Program-made: the position numbers and the translations under genes
Shown here: in pieces, positions 50,131 through 58,479 of the stretch
Layout of the letters: every line of letters starts with the position of its first letter
How positions within the stretch are numbered: position 1 is the first letter of the stretch
Source: Gammaproteobacteria bacterium
GTDB lineage: Bacteria > Pseudomonadota > Gammaproteobacteria > Xanthomonadales > SZUA-36
DNA length: 64,000 nucleotides
Direction of reading: 5' to 3'
Assembly (NCBI GenBank): GCA_030426265.1
Contig: JAUHYP010000001.1
Location: 62,001-126,000 of the forward strand
Notes under the pieces: generated by a model
What the model saw: only the letters and a program-made list of their open reading frames with translations
What the model was told of the DNA's origin: nothing
The model's database searches: none

Positions 50131-52011
50131 CTACCAGGCGATGCCGTAGTCCTCGCCGTAGTCGCTCGCGGCGCCGTGCATCACCCCCTGCTCGGTGTCG
50201 AACAGGATGCCCATCGAGGGGTTGTAGGTCCGCTCGATGACTTCCAGTTCGTAGCCCATCCGCTCGAGTTGCGCCCGCACGACGGGTGACACCTGCTGCG
50301 TCAGCACCAGGCGCCCCGGTTCGGCCTCGTGGGCGCCGAAGGAGGCCTGCATCTGGTAGCTGTGGATGTTGTGCGCCTCGGCCGCCTGCTGCACGTTCAT
50401 GTCGAACTCCACGATGTTGAGGAAGAACTGCAGCAGGTTCTGGTCCTGCAGGTCCCCACCCTGGATGGAGAAGGAGAAGAACGGCTTGCCGTCCCGGAAG
50501 GCCATGCTGGGCGTGAGGGTCACGCGGGGGCGCTTGCCGGGAGCCACCACGTTGTAGGGGTTCAGGGCCGGGTCCAGCACGAAGCTCTGCATGCGCTGGC
50601 TGAGGCCGATCCCCGTATCCCCCGCCACGAAGGCCGGTATCCATCCGCCGGACGGCGTCACCGAAACGATCCAGCCTTCGGCATCAGCGGCCTGGATGGC
50701 GGTGGTGCCGGCGATGAAGTCCTCTTCCAGGCGTTCGATCCGCGCCTGCTGGAACGCGGCCTCGCCTTCGCCTTCCGCCACCGGTGGTACGGGTTTCCAG
50801 GCGCGACGCAGGTCCTCGAAGGGGTTCTTCCCTGACTGGAAGGCGTAGGGGTCGCCGGGCAGGAGTTCCGTCAAATTGCGATCCGCCGGGATGAGTTTCC
50901 GCCGCTCGGCGGCGTACTCCTTCGACAGTAGCCCCGCCACGGGCTCCTCCGGGGGAAAGTAGGGATCGCCGTAGTAGAAGTCCCGGTCGGCATAGGCCAG
51001 GTTCATGGCCTGGTAGAGCGTGTGGATGTAGCGAGCGCTGTTGTACCCCATACCACGGAGATCGAAACCTTCCAGCAGGTTCAGCGCCTGGAGCAGCACC
51101 GGACCCTGGGTCCAGGTCGTCAGCTTGTAGACGTCGATGCCCCGGTAGCTCGTCTTGACGGGTTCTTCGGTCTTCACTTCCCAGTTCGCCAGGTCCTCCT
51201 GGGTGAAGAGGCCGCCCGCGTCGCGGGTGGCGGCCACCAGCGCCTCGGCGATGTCGCCGCGATAGAAGCGCTCGTAGGCCGCGTAGATGGCCTCTTCGCG
51301 GCTCGCCCCGGCCGCGAGGGCCTCGGCCTCCGCTTCCACCAGCTTGCGCAGGGTGTTCAGCAGGTCCGGTTGGCGGAAGATCTCACCGGGCCGCGGCGCC
51401 GCGCGCTGTTCGGGACGGTCGGGATCGTAGTGCGGGAGAAACACGTCGATGGAGGACGGCCAGCGTTCGATGACGTCTCTCCGCCGTTCGATGTTCTCGG
51501 CCTGGGACGTCTCGATGGGGTAGCCCTCGGCCATCTGCATGGCCGGGGCGAGCACGTCGGCGAGACTCAGACGGCCGTACTCGGCGAGCATGGTCATGAG
51601 CCCGCCGGGCGTTCCCGGGGTCACGGCCGCCAGGGGTCCGAACTCGGGCGGGTAGGCCATGCCGCGTTCCCGGAAGAACTCCGGGGTGGCCCCGGTGGGC
51701 GCGACGCCGAGCGCGTTGATGCCCAGGACTTCCTGGGTTTCGGGGTTGTAGATCAGCGCCTGCGTTTCCCCGCCCCAGCTCAGGACGTCCCACATGGTGC
51801 AGGTCACGGCGAGCATCGCCGCCGCGGCGTCCACTGCATTGCCCCCCTGCTGGAACATCATCGCGCCGGCCGTGGCGCCCTGGGGCTTGCCCGTGATGGC
51901 CATCCAGTGTTTGCCCAGCAGCACCGGCCGGGCCGTGTCCTGGCCCAGGGCGGGGTGTGCGGGAAGCAGTGCGAGCAGGGACAGCGAAGCGAGGCGTTGC
52001 AGGCGATTCAT
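50131..52011 (-). CDS. Gamma-glutamyltransferase-family Ntn hydrolase
   Basis: Transfers or hydrolyses gamma-glutamyl groups (e.g. of glutathione) in the periplasm. The ATG at 52011 gives 626 residues with a signal peptide (NRLQRLASLSLLALLPAHPALG); the track ORF is longer without support. MMFQQGGNAVDAAAAMLAV is the GGT alpha-subunit signature, and Thr436 in GTTAIQAADAEG is the predicted self-cleavage nucleophile. The stretch following it departs from THYSVVD of the E. coli enzyme, so this is a GGT-family member of the broader kind and the glutathione role is uncertain. Divergent from the GFA gene. Confidence 0.85.
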   Translation of the reverse strand: MNRLQRLASLSLLALLPAHPALGQDTARPVLLGKHWMAITGKPQGATAGAMMFQQGGNAVDAAAAMLAVTCTMWDVLSWGGETQALIYNPETQEVLGINALGVAPTGATPEFFRERGMAYPPEFGPLAAVTPGTPGGLMTMLAEYGRLSLADVLAPAMQMAEGYPIETSQAENIERRRDVIERWPSSIDVFLPHYDPDRPEQRAAPRPGEIFRQPDLLNTLRKLVEAEAEALAAGASREEAIYAAYERFYRGDIAEALVAATRDAGGLFTQEDLANWEVKTEEPVKTSYRGIDVYKLTTWTQGPVLLQALNLLEGFDLRGMGYNSARYIHTLYQAMNLAYADRDFYYGDPYFPPEEPVAGLLSKEYAAERRKLIPADRNLTELLPGDPYAFQSGKNPFEDLRRAWKPVPPVAEGEGEAAFQQARIERLEEDFIAGTTAIQAADAEGWIVSVTPSGGWIPAFVAGDTGIGLSQRMQSFVLDPALNPYNVVAPGKRPRVTLTPSMAFRDGKPFFSFSIQGGDLQDQNLLQFFLNIVEFDMNVQQAAEAHNIHSYQMQASFGAHEAEPGRLVLTQQVSPVVRAQLERMGYELEVIERTYNPSMGILFDTEQGVMHGAASDYGEDYGIAW

Positions 52012-52184
52012 GGCGCGCTCCAGGCGATCGGCGCACGACTTTATCATGGCGGCCTCGAGTCCCGCCGCTGCCTGTCGCCACGCCGGCGATGGTCTCGGCC
52101 ATCCACGGGTCATTCCGGGGCCGTCCATGAAATCGACGGGTTATCATGCGCTCCATCGAGCCACCGTGTTCCCGGGAGATCACC

Positions 52185-52229
52185 ATGCACTGTTCCTTGC
52201 AAATCCCAGTCGACACCCGTCATGTCTGA
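52185..52229 (+). CDS. Possible 14-codon leader peptide ahead of the GFA gene
   Basis: ATGCACTGTTCC with a good CGGGAGA site five bases before it reads MHCSLQIPVDTRHV and stops at a TGA lying inside the next gene's first codons (ATGTCTGA). The downstream start has no clear ribosome-binding site, so coupling is plausible. Too short to support by codon use. Confidence 0.25.
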   Translation: MHCSLQIPVDTRHV

Positions 52230-52671
52230 GCATCCCTCCATGCCCACACTCCGCGGCCGCTGCCTGTGCGGCTCGGTGACGGTGACTGCCCGGGCCGTTC
52301 ACGGCCGGATCGAGGCCTGCCACTGCAACATGTGTCGACGCTGGGGCGGGTTGGCCTTCCTGGGTGTGCAATGTGGCTCCGGTGTGCAGTTCACGGGGGA
52401 GGAATCCATCACCCGCTACCGGTCCTCCGACTGGGCGGAGCGTGGCTTCTGCAGGCACTGCGGGAGCAACCTGTTCTACCGCTTCATTCCGGCAGACAAC
52501 TATTCTTTTCCCGCCGGACTGTTCGACGATCTCGGCGACCTCGCGTTCACCGAGGAGATCTTCGTCGACGAGCAACCGGACTACTACGCGTTCGCCCAGG
52601 AGACGGAGCGAAAGACCGGGGCCGAAATCATTGCCGAGGCCGAGGCGGCGGGCTTTACATTTGACGATTGA
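52222..52671 (+). CDS. GFA/CENP-V-family zinc protein
   Basis: 149 residues from the ATG at 52222; the track ORF runs far upstream through the opposite-strand GGT gene. Zinc-binding cysteines in order: RCLCGSVT, CHCNMCRRWGG, FCRHCGSNLFYR. This is the fold of glutathione-dependent formaldehyde-activating (Gfa) proteins, but most family members have no proven activity. The neighbour on the other strand is a gamma-glutamyltransferase-family gene, a weak hint of thiol metabolism. Confidence 0.88.
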   Translation: MSEHPSMPTLRGRCLCGSVTVTARAVHGRIEACHCNMCRRWGGLAFLGVQCGSGVQFTGEESITRYRSSDWAERGFCRHCGSNLFYRFIPADNYSFPAGLFDDLGDLAFTEEIFVDEQPDYYAFAQETERKTGAEIIAEAEAAGFTFDD

Positions 52672-52751
52672 GACCCTCGTGGATGGGCACGGCCTGCCAC
52701 CACTCTGGCCGGACCACAGTCACGGCCAGACATCGCAACTTCGTGTCGTTG

Positions 52752-53960
52752 CTAACCGGGTTTGCCGTCCACCCTGGGCCGAATCAGGATGGGCGTGTAC
52801 ACCAGCGCGAAGATGAGAAATCCCGCCATCCACAGCACACCGGAGAGGCTGATGAGGTCGCTGTAGTGCGCCGGTGCGATGGCCGGGCCGAACACACGGG
52901 TGGCAGCCGCCAGTGCCACCAGCAGGTAGGAAACAGCCATTACGGGGGCGACCTTCAGTTCGCGTCCCGTATGGCCCAGCGATGCCCGGGACATGACGGC
53001 CAGGATCATCATGGCTGCTGCGCCGGCGCCGAGGGCGTGCATCCAGAAGGCCGCCCAGCCAAATCCACCGAGCAGAAACGCCGTCTTGAGCAACAATCCG
53101 ACCGGTATCCATGCGTAAGCCAGGTGCAGCACCCAGACAATGGGCTCCGCGAACGTCCGGTGTCCGTTCCACCCCGAGAGCCGGGCCGCCTGCGCCAACC
53201 CGGCAATCAGGGCGACCGCCCCGGCCCAGGGCGTTGACGGCAGCAGCAGGTCCACTGCCAGGAGCGCGATCATGGAAAGAATGACGAGGCCATCGAGGGC
53301 CGGGAAACTGCGCAGCCTGGGCTCGATCCCGCGTCGCCGCAGGGCATTGGCGGTGAAGGCGGGAACGATTCTTCCCCCGATCACCGTGACCAGGAGCAGC
53401 ACGAGGTTCAGTGCGAAGGCCAGCGCGGCGCCGGCAAGGCCCGGGTCGCTGCGAACCAGGCCGATCATGAAGACGACATCGGCCGCCCAGAGCGCGAACA
53501 GCACGAACAGAAGTCGGGTATTGCCATTGCGTGACCGGAGCAGCGCGGGCGCGACCAGGGCCGCCAGTGCGGGAAGAAACGCGAGTTCGACGATGGCAAG
53601 AATCCACAGCGGCGCCCACCCCGCCAGCAGAAAGCCGACCCGGCCGAAGAGCCAGAGCAGGGTCAACAGGACGAGTGGCCAGCCTCCGAAGCCCTTCGAA
53701 CCTGTCCAACTGGGTACGGCCGTCAACATGAAGCCGGCAATTGCCGCCGCGACGAATCCGAACAACATTTCATGGCCATGCCACTGGGATGGCGGCAGGG
53801 CGCCCGTCCATATCAGGCCGCCCCGGTAGAGAATCAGCCAACTGGCCAGGCCAAACACGGCGAACCAGCCGGCCAGCAGGAAGAACGGACGGAACCCATA
53901 GGAAAAAAGCACGATGCCTTGCCTCGAAGGCGATTCGGCATGATCCATTGCGACACCCAT
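52752..53960 (-). CDS. nnrS: NnrS-family haem-copper membrane protein
   Basis: 402 residues, about 12 membrane helices. NnrS proteins hold haem and copper and relieve nitrosative stress in denitrifiers. It starts with LFSYGFRPFFLLAGW, followed by WHGHEMLFGFVAAAIAGF, which has the conserved His pair and family glycine pattern, and ends in PILIRPRVDGKPG. The ATG at 53960 follows GAGAGAA; an alternative is 53948. It is divergent from norB and shares its operator: on this strand TAGAAT (54022-54027) sits at the right place for a start at about 54015. Confidence 0.93.
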   Translation of the reverse strand: MGVAMDHAESPSRQGIVLFSYGFRPFFLLAGWFAVFGLASWLILYRGGLIWTGALPPSQWHGHEMLFGFVAAAIAGFMLTAVPSWTGSKGFGGWPLVLLTLLWLFGRVGFLLAGWAPLWILAIVELAFLPALAALVAPALLRSRNGNTRLLFVLFALWAADVVFMIGLVRSDPGLAGAALAFALNLVLLLVTVIGGRIVPAFTANALRRRGIEPRLRSFPALDGLVILSMIALLAVDLLLPSTPWAGAVALIAGLAQAARLSGWNGHRTFAEPIVWVLHLAYAWIPVGLLLKTAFLLGGFGWAAFWMHALGAGAAAMMILAVMSRASLGHTGRELKVAPVMAVSYLLVALAAATRVFGPAIAPAHYSDLISLSGVLWMAGFLIFALVYTPILIRPRVDGKPG

Positions 53961-54021
53961 GTTTCTCTCGACGGTATCCGGTGTTTCCGGTTGAGATCGA
54001 GAGCAGTACCTGAACGTGTGG

Positions 54022-54027
54022 ATTCTA
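54022..54027 (-). promoter_or_regulatory. -10 box of nnrS
   Basis: TAGAAT on the minus strand (5/6), 29.5 bases from the operator centre, as expected for activation from -41.5. Start about 54015, leaving a 55-base leader. Confidence 0.6.
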
Positions 54028-54049
54028 CAAAGCCCGTGTCATTGCCCAA

Positions 54050-54063
54050 TTGACCTGCGTCAA
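54050..54063. promoter_or_regulatory. Dnr/Nnr-type operator between nnrS and norB
   Basis: Perfect palindrome TTGAC-CTGC-GTCAA. The half-site TTGAC resembles CRP/FNR-family sites (FNR uses TTGAT). It lies exactly midway between two -10 boxes, so a dimer bound here could activate both divergent genes. It does not work as a -35: nothing like a -10 follows at 17 bases. Confidence 0.75.
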
Positions 54064-54085
54064 GTAGTGGCAGGAGCGATTGTTC

Positions 54086-54091
54086 TAGATT
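54086..54091 (+). promoter_or_regulatory. -10 box of norB
   Basis: TAGATT (4/6), 29.5 bases from the operator centre, mirror position of the nnrS box. Start about 54098, leaving a 40-base leader with GGAGGAG before the ATG. Confidence 0.6.
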
Positions 54092-54137
54092 CACCGGACA
54101 AGAATCCTGGTTTCGGGAATTCCGGAGGAGCACACTC

Positions 54138-56408
54138 ATGTCGACAACCCGGCGGTTGTGGTTGGGGCTCATCGCCCTTTTGGTTGGTTCATTTGGCGTT
54201 CTGCTGTGGATGGGCGGGGATATTCACCGCCAGGCGCCTCCGGTTCCGGAGCGCGTCGCCAGCAGCACGGGTGACACGATCTATACGCGGGAAGACATCG
54301 AGTTCGGGCGCCAGGTATGGCAGTCCATCGGGGGCATGCAGTTGGGTTCCATCTGGGGCCACGGCGCCTTGATCGCACCGGACTGGTCCGCGGACTGGTT
54401 GCACCGCGAACTGGTCGAACGACTCGACATCGAAGCCCGGCGGACGGGTCTGGGAAGCTACTCGGACCTCGATGAAGCACAACAGGCGGCCTTGCAGTCG
54501 CAGATTCGGGCCGACTACCGCGACAACACATGGAACCCGGAGACCGGGACCATCACGGTCACCGAGGAGCGTGCTGAGGCGATCGAACGGGTCGCGGCAC
54601 ATTACGTCAGCCTGTTCGGCAACGACCCGGACATGACGGCGTTGCGAGAGTCCTACGCGATGCGCGAGGGGACCATCGAGGACGAGGCGCGGCGTGAGGC
54701 GGTGACCGCCTTCTTCTGGTGGACGGCATGGGCCACGACGGCGGAGCGACCGGACAGCGACATCAGCTACACGCAGAACTGGCCGCATGAGCCCCTGGTC
54801 GGCAATTCGCCGACCCCCGCCAGTTTCATGTGGACCATGTTCAGCATCGTGTTCATGCTCGGTGGTATCGGCCTGCTGGGCTGGCACTACGCGGTCTACC
54901 ATGGCCGGGCTCCGGAACCGCAGCCCCCGGTCAACGACCCGCTGGAGGAACTGGTGGTGACCCCGTCGATGCGGGCCACCGCCAAGTACTTCTGGGTCGT
55001 GGTCGCCCTGTTCCTGGTGCAGATCCTCCTGGGCGCCATCACGGCGCACTACCAGGTCGAAGGCCAGGAGGCCTACGGCTTTGCGCTGTCCGAAGTGCTG
55101 CCCTATTCATTGACCCGCAGCTGGCATACGCAGCTCGCCGTGCTGTGGATCGCGACGGCCTGGCTGGGCACGGGCCTGTTCATCGCCCCGGCGGTGTCCG
55201 GGCATGAACCCCGGTTCCAGCGACTGGGCGTCAACTTCCTGTTCGTCTGCCTCCTGGTGATCGTGGTCGGGGCGTTTGCCGGACAGTGGCTGGCCGTGAT
55301 GAACAAGCTGGGCCTCGAGTACAACTTCCTGTTTGGTCACCAGGGTTGGGAGTACACCGACATCGGGCGCTTCTGGCAGGCCTTCCTGTTCATCGGCCTG
55401 ATGCTCTGGCTGGTGCTGGTGGGTCGGGGCTTGTGGCCGGCCCTGAAGCGGCGGGACGAGACTTCGTCCATCGTCGCGCTGTTGTTTCTTTCCACCATCG
55501 CGATCGGCCTGTTCTATGGCGCCGGCCTGTTGTGGCGCGAGAACTCTCACATCGCGATGGTCGAGTACTGGCGCTGGTGGGTCGTGCACCTGTGGGTGGA
55601 GGGCTTCTTCGAGGTGTTCGCGACGGCGGTGATCAGTTTCCTGTTCGTGAAACTGGGGCTGGTGCGGGCCAAATTCGCAACGATCAATGTCCTGTTTGCG
55701 ACCATGGTGTTCATGGCAGGCGGCGTGCTGGGTGTGTTCCATCACCTGTACTTCGCCGGTACGACCACGGCGGTGCTCGCCCTGGGCGCCAGTTTTTCGG
55801 CGCTCGAAGTCGTGCCGCTGGCGTTGATCGGCCTGGAAGCCTACGACACCTGGAGCAAGCAGCGGGCCACCCCCTGGATGCCTCGCTACCGATGGCCGAT
55901 CATGTTCTTTGTCGCCGTCAGTTTCTGGAATCTCGTGGGTGCCGGCCTGTTCGGCTTCCTGATCAACACGCCGATCGCGCTGTACTACATGCAAGGACTG
56001 AACCTCACGCCCCTGCACGGTCATACCGCCCTGTTTGGTGTGTACGGAATGCTGGGAATCGGGCTGATGCTGTTTTGCCTGCGTGGTCTCAGGCCACAGG
56101 CGACCTGGAGCGAAAGCTGGTTGCGGGGATCGTTCTGGAGTCTCAATGTGGGCCTGGCGCTGATGGCCGTTCTCACCTTGCTGCCGATGGGGGTGCTGCA
56201 GCTCCAGGCCGCGCTGGAAGAGGGTTACTGGTATGCCCGATCCGCCGAGTTCATGGGCCAGCCGCTGATCGAACTCCTGGTCTGGATGCGCGTACCTGGC
56301 GACACGATCTTCTCGATCGGTGCACTGATGCTGTCGGTGTTCGTGGCGGGCCTGTGGTTCGCCCGGCGGCGCGAGGCCCGGCAAGAGGTGGCCGCGGCCG
56401 AAGCCTGA
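54138..56408 (+). CDS. norB: Quinol-dependent nitric oxide reductase (qNOR)
   Basis: Reduces two NO to N2O in the cytoplasmic membrane with electrons from quinol. The 756-residue length includes the N-terminal extension (helix about 7-29, then a periplasmic domain to about 220) that distinguishes qNOR from cytochrome-dependent NorB; no norC is present. The 12-helix core has haem and Fe(B) ligands in register: H330 (SWHTQLA), H484 and E488 (VVHLWVEGFFEVF), H535/H536 (FHHLYFAG), H627 and H629 (HGHTALFG). The single-subunit form often serves detoxification as well as denitrification. Confidence 0.96.
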   Translation: MSTTRRLWLGLIALLVGSFGVLLWMGGDIHRQAPPVPERVASSTGDTIYTREDIEFGRQVWQSIGGMQLGSIWGHGALIAPDWSADWLHRELVERLDIEARRTGLGSYSDLDEAQQAALQSQIRADYRDNTWNPETGTITVTEERAEAIERVAAHYVSLFGNDPDMTALRESYAMREGTIEDEARREAVTAFFWWTAWATTAERPDSDISYTQNWPHEPLVGNSPTPASFMWTMFSIVFMLGGIGLLGWHYAVYHGRAPEPQPPVNDPLEELVVTPSMRATAKYFWVVVALFLVQILLGAITAHYQVEGQEAYGFALSEVLPYSLTRSWHTQLAVLWIATAWLGTGLFIAPAVSGHEPRFQRLGVNFLFVCLLVIVVGAFAGQWLAVMNKLGLEYNFLFGHQGWEYTDIGRFWQAFLFIGLMLWLVLVGRGLWPALKRRDETSSIVALLFLSTIAIGLFYGAGLLWRENSHIAMVEYWRWWVVHLWVEGFFEVFATAVISFLFVKLGLVRAKFATINVLFATMVFMAGGVLGVFHHLYFAGTTTAVLALGASFSALEVVPLALIGLEAYDTWSKQRATPWMPRYRWPIMFFVAVSFWNLVGAGLFGFLINTPIALYYMQGLNLTPLHGHTALFGVYGMLGIGLMLFCLRGLRPQATWSESWLRGSFWSLNVGLALMAVLTLLPMGVLQLQAALEEGYWYARSAEFMGQPLIELLVWMRVPGDTIFSIGALMLSVFVAGLWFARRREARQEVAAAEA

Positions 56409-56447
56409 TCCCTCGTGATCATGGCGCCCATCATGGGCACATGGCTG

Positions 56448-56475
56448 GAACGGCGCTGCTGATGCAGCGCCGTTC
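56448..56475 (+). other. Perfect hairpin between norB and the SirB2-like gene
   Basis: GAACGGCGCTGC / GCAGCGCCGTTC (12 bp, no mismatch) with TGAT loop, 39 bases after norB and 22 before the next ATG. No T-run. It may protect the norB message 3' end or set a processing point. Confidence 0.5.
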
Positions 56476-56497
56476 ACGTACCGGGAGACGCTGAACC

Positions 56498-56902
56498 ATG
56501 GCGGAGTTCTATCTCCAGATTCGCTGGGTTCATGTCGCCGCGGTGTTCGCCAGCGGCGCCTTGTTCCTGCTGCGTGGCCTGCTCGTCCTGGCCGGCAGGA
56601 AACAGTGGGCCCTGGCGGTGCCCGTGCGCTATCTCAGTTACACCATCGACACGATTCTGCTGACAGCGGCGCTGATGCTCATGACGCTGCTGCACCAGTA
56701 CCCGTTCGTGCACGGCTGGCTGACGGTCAAGGTACTGGCGCTCGTGGCTTACATCCTGCTTGGCAGCATCGCCCTGAGACGAGGCAAAAGCGCAAGAACG
56801 CGCAGGCTGGCCTTCGGGGCAGCACTCCTGGTCTACCTGTTCATCCTCGGCGTCGCACGTGCGCATCATCCAGCAGGTTGGCTGTCGACGGTTTTCGCCT
56901 GA
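56498..56902 (+). CDS. SirB2-family small membrane protein
   Basis: 134 residues, four membrane helices (about 8-30, 45-65, 72-92, 105-125). RYLSYTIDTILLTAALMLMTLLHQYPF and WLTVKVLALVAYILLGSIALRRGKS are the SirB family core; RAHHPAGWL near the end has a His pair. In denitrification clusters such proteins are often found beside norB, but their role is not established. Probably cotranscribed with norB, unless the intervening hairpin ends the message. Convergent with hemN. Confidence 0.85.
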   Translation: MAEFYLQIRWVHVAAVFASGALFLLRGLLVLAGRKQWALAVPVRYLSYTIDTILLTAALMLMTLLHQYPFVHGWLTVKVLALVAYILLGSIALRRGKSARTRRLAFGAALLVYLFILGVARAHHPAGWLSTVFA

Positions 56903-56973
56903 TTCCCGAAACCATCAGCATCCCGTGTGGGACTCCGGGCGATGGAACACGGAGGGCCAATGGTGGGGGCCGT

Positions 56974-58347
56974 TCAAAGAACCCGGCTGAACTGTTCCTG
57001 GCGCGTCGCGCCGACATGGGCATCGAAGGCCTGGACCAGCGCCCGGCTGACCAGGCGGCCCTGGTCGGTGATGCTCAACCTTCCCGGCCCGCACTCGGTG
57101 AGGCCTTCATCGCTGAAGCGGCGCCAGGCCTCCAGGGCTTCCCTGAAGTAGTCGTCAAAGGCGATGTTCCACCGGGTCTCGACGGCGCCGGTGTCGAGTT
57201 CCAGGTCGCACAGCAGTCGCATGATCACGTCCCGCCGGACCTCGTCATCGGGGTCGAGCCGGTAGCCCCGGGAGATCGGGAGCCGTCCCGCATCGAGTAG
57301 GGCCTTCCAGGGTTCGACGCGCTTTTCATTCTGCAGATACAGACGGCCAAGGTCGCTGATGGCGCTGACGCCGAAACCGACCAGGTCGGTGTCACCGTGC
57401 AGGGTGTAACCCTGGAAATTCCGGTGCAGCTGGCCTGACCGCTGGGCCTGCGCCATGGCGTCGTCCTCCAGCGCGAAGTGGTCCATGCCGATGAAGCGAT
57501 AACCGCTGTCCTGCAGCAGGGTTCCGGCGCGGGAGATCATGCGCACTTTTTCTGCAGGTGAGGGCAGTGTGGATTCGTCGATCTGCCGCTGTACCTTGAA
57601 GCGTCCGGGCAGGTGGGCGTAGCTGTACATGGAGATCCGGTCCGGCCTCAGCGGCAGCAACCGATCCAGGCTGTGCATCAGGGTCGACTCGCTCTGCAGG
57701 GGCAGGCCGCAGATCAGGTCCACGTTGATCGAGTGAAAGCCGGCCTCCCGAGACCAGGCGACCGTGTCGCGAATCATCTCGAAGGGTTGCACGCGGTTCA
57801 CGGCTTTCTGCACCAGTGGGTTGAGGTCCTGGACGCCCAGGCTGACCCGGTTGAACCCAAGGCCGCGGATTGTCATCAGGCGTTCGCGGTCCACCGTGCG
57901 CGGGTCGATCTCGATGGCGTAATCGCCTCCGTCATCGGTTCGCAGGCTGAAGTGGCGTCCCAGCGAGCCCATTACGCGGGCCAGCTGGCTGTCATCGAAG
58001 AAGGTCGGTGTGCCTCCGCCAAAGTGCAGCTGCTCGACCGTTCGTGCCGGGTCGATGCCTTCCGCGCGCAGGCTGATCTCCCGCTCCAGATCATCGAGAT
58101 AGGCCGCACCTCGGGCCTTGTTGGCCGTGATGATGCGGTTGCAGGCGCAATAGAAGCAGACGGTGTCGCAGAACGGTACGTGGGTGTACAGCGACAAGGG
58201 GCGTCGGTTCGCGTTCCCGGCGTCGATCGCCGCCGCGATGTCATTCGCGCTGATCGAGTCCCTGAAGTTCGGCGCCGTGGGGTAGGACGTGTAGCGAGGT
58301 CCGGGGCCACCGTATCGACGAATGATCGATTCGTTCCAATCCAGCAC
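56974..58347 (-). CDS. hemN: Oxygen-independent coproporphyrinogen III oxidase
   Basis: Radical-SAM enzyme that makes protoporphyrinogen IX for haem when oxygen is low, which cytochromes cd1 and qNOR need. I chose the GTG at 58347 (457 residues, equal to E. coli HemN) over the ATG at 58377: it has AAAAGGA eight bases upstream, and a promoter set by the TTGAC palindrome would begin transcription at about 58369, inside the longer form. Cluster cysteines are C60, C64 and C67 (CDTVCFYC). GGGTPTFF and the C-terminal HemN domain (GYTLHGDTDLVGFGVSAIS) follow. Confidence 0.93.
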   Translation of the reverse strand: MLDWNESIIRRYGGPGPRYTSYPTAPNFRDSISANDIAAAIDAGNANRRPLSLYTHVPFCDTVCFYCACNRIITANKARGAAYLDDLEREISLRAEGIDPARTVEQLHFGGGTPTFFDDSQLARVMGSLGRHFSLRTDDGGDYAIEIDPRTVDRERLMTIRGLGFNRVSLGVQDLNPLVQKAVNRVQPFEMIRDTVAWSREAGFHSINVDLICGLPLQSESTLMHSLDRLLPLRPDRISMYSYAHLPGRFKVQRQIDESTLPSPAEKVRMISRAGTLLQDSGYRFIGMDHFALEDDAMAQAQRSGQLHRNFQGYTLHGDTDLVGFGVSAISDLGRLYLQNEKRVEPWKALLDAGRLPISRGYRLDPDDEVRRDVIMRLLCDLELDTGAVETRWNIAFDDYFREALEAWRRFSDEGLTECGPGRLSITDQGRLVSRALVQAFDAHVGATRQEQFSRVL

Positions 58348-58375
58348 GTGTGCGGTCCTTTTCTTGGGTCTGCTC

Positions 58376-58381
58376 ATTGTC
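58376..58381 (-). promoter_or_regulatory. Candidate -10 box of hemN
   Basis: GACAAT on the minus strand (4/6), 42 bases from the operator centre to the predicted start at about 58369. It overlaps the ATG at 58377. Confidence 0.45.
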
Positions 58382-58404
58382 CATCGGGACGGCGATGCCC
58401 CGAA

Positions 58405-58418
58405 TTGACAATGGTCAA
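58405..58418. promoter_or_regulatory. Dnr/Nnr-type operator between hemN and the TonB receptor
   Basis: Perfect palindrome TTGAC-AATG-GTCAA with the same half-sites as the nnrS/norB and nirS sites. The spacing favours hemN; on the receptor side the predicted -10 is only CCCAAT. Confidence 0.7.
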
Positions 58419-58479
58419 GGCGGTACAGACACGCATGGGGCCCAATCGGTCCAGGCCGAGTGCAAGCGGGCGAAATGTC

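Noticed and set aside
56425-56437. GCCCATCATGGGC inverted repeat as a hairpin
   Set aside because: Loop would be one base; at best a DNA palindrome of unknown meaning.
56605-57300. 231-residue plus-strand ORF crossing the SirB2-like gene and hemN
   Set aside because: Out of frame with both and without a start signal; hemN is clear on the other strand.
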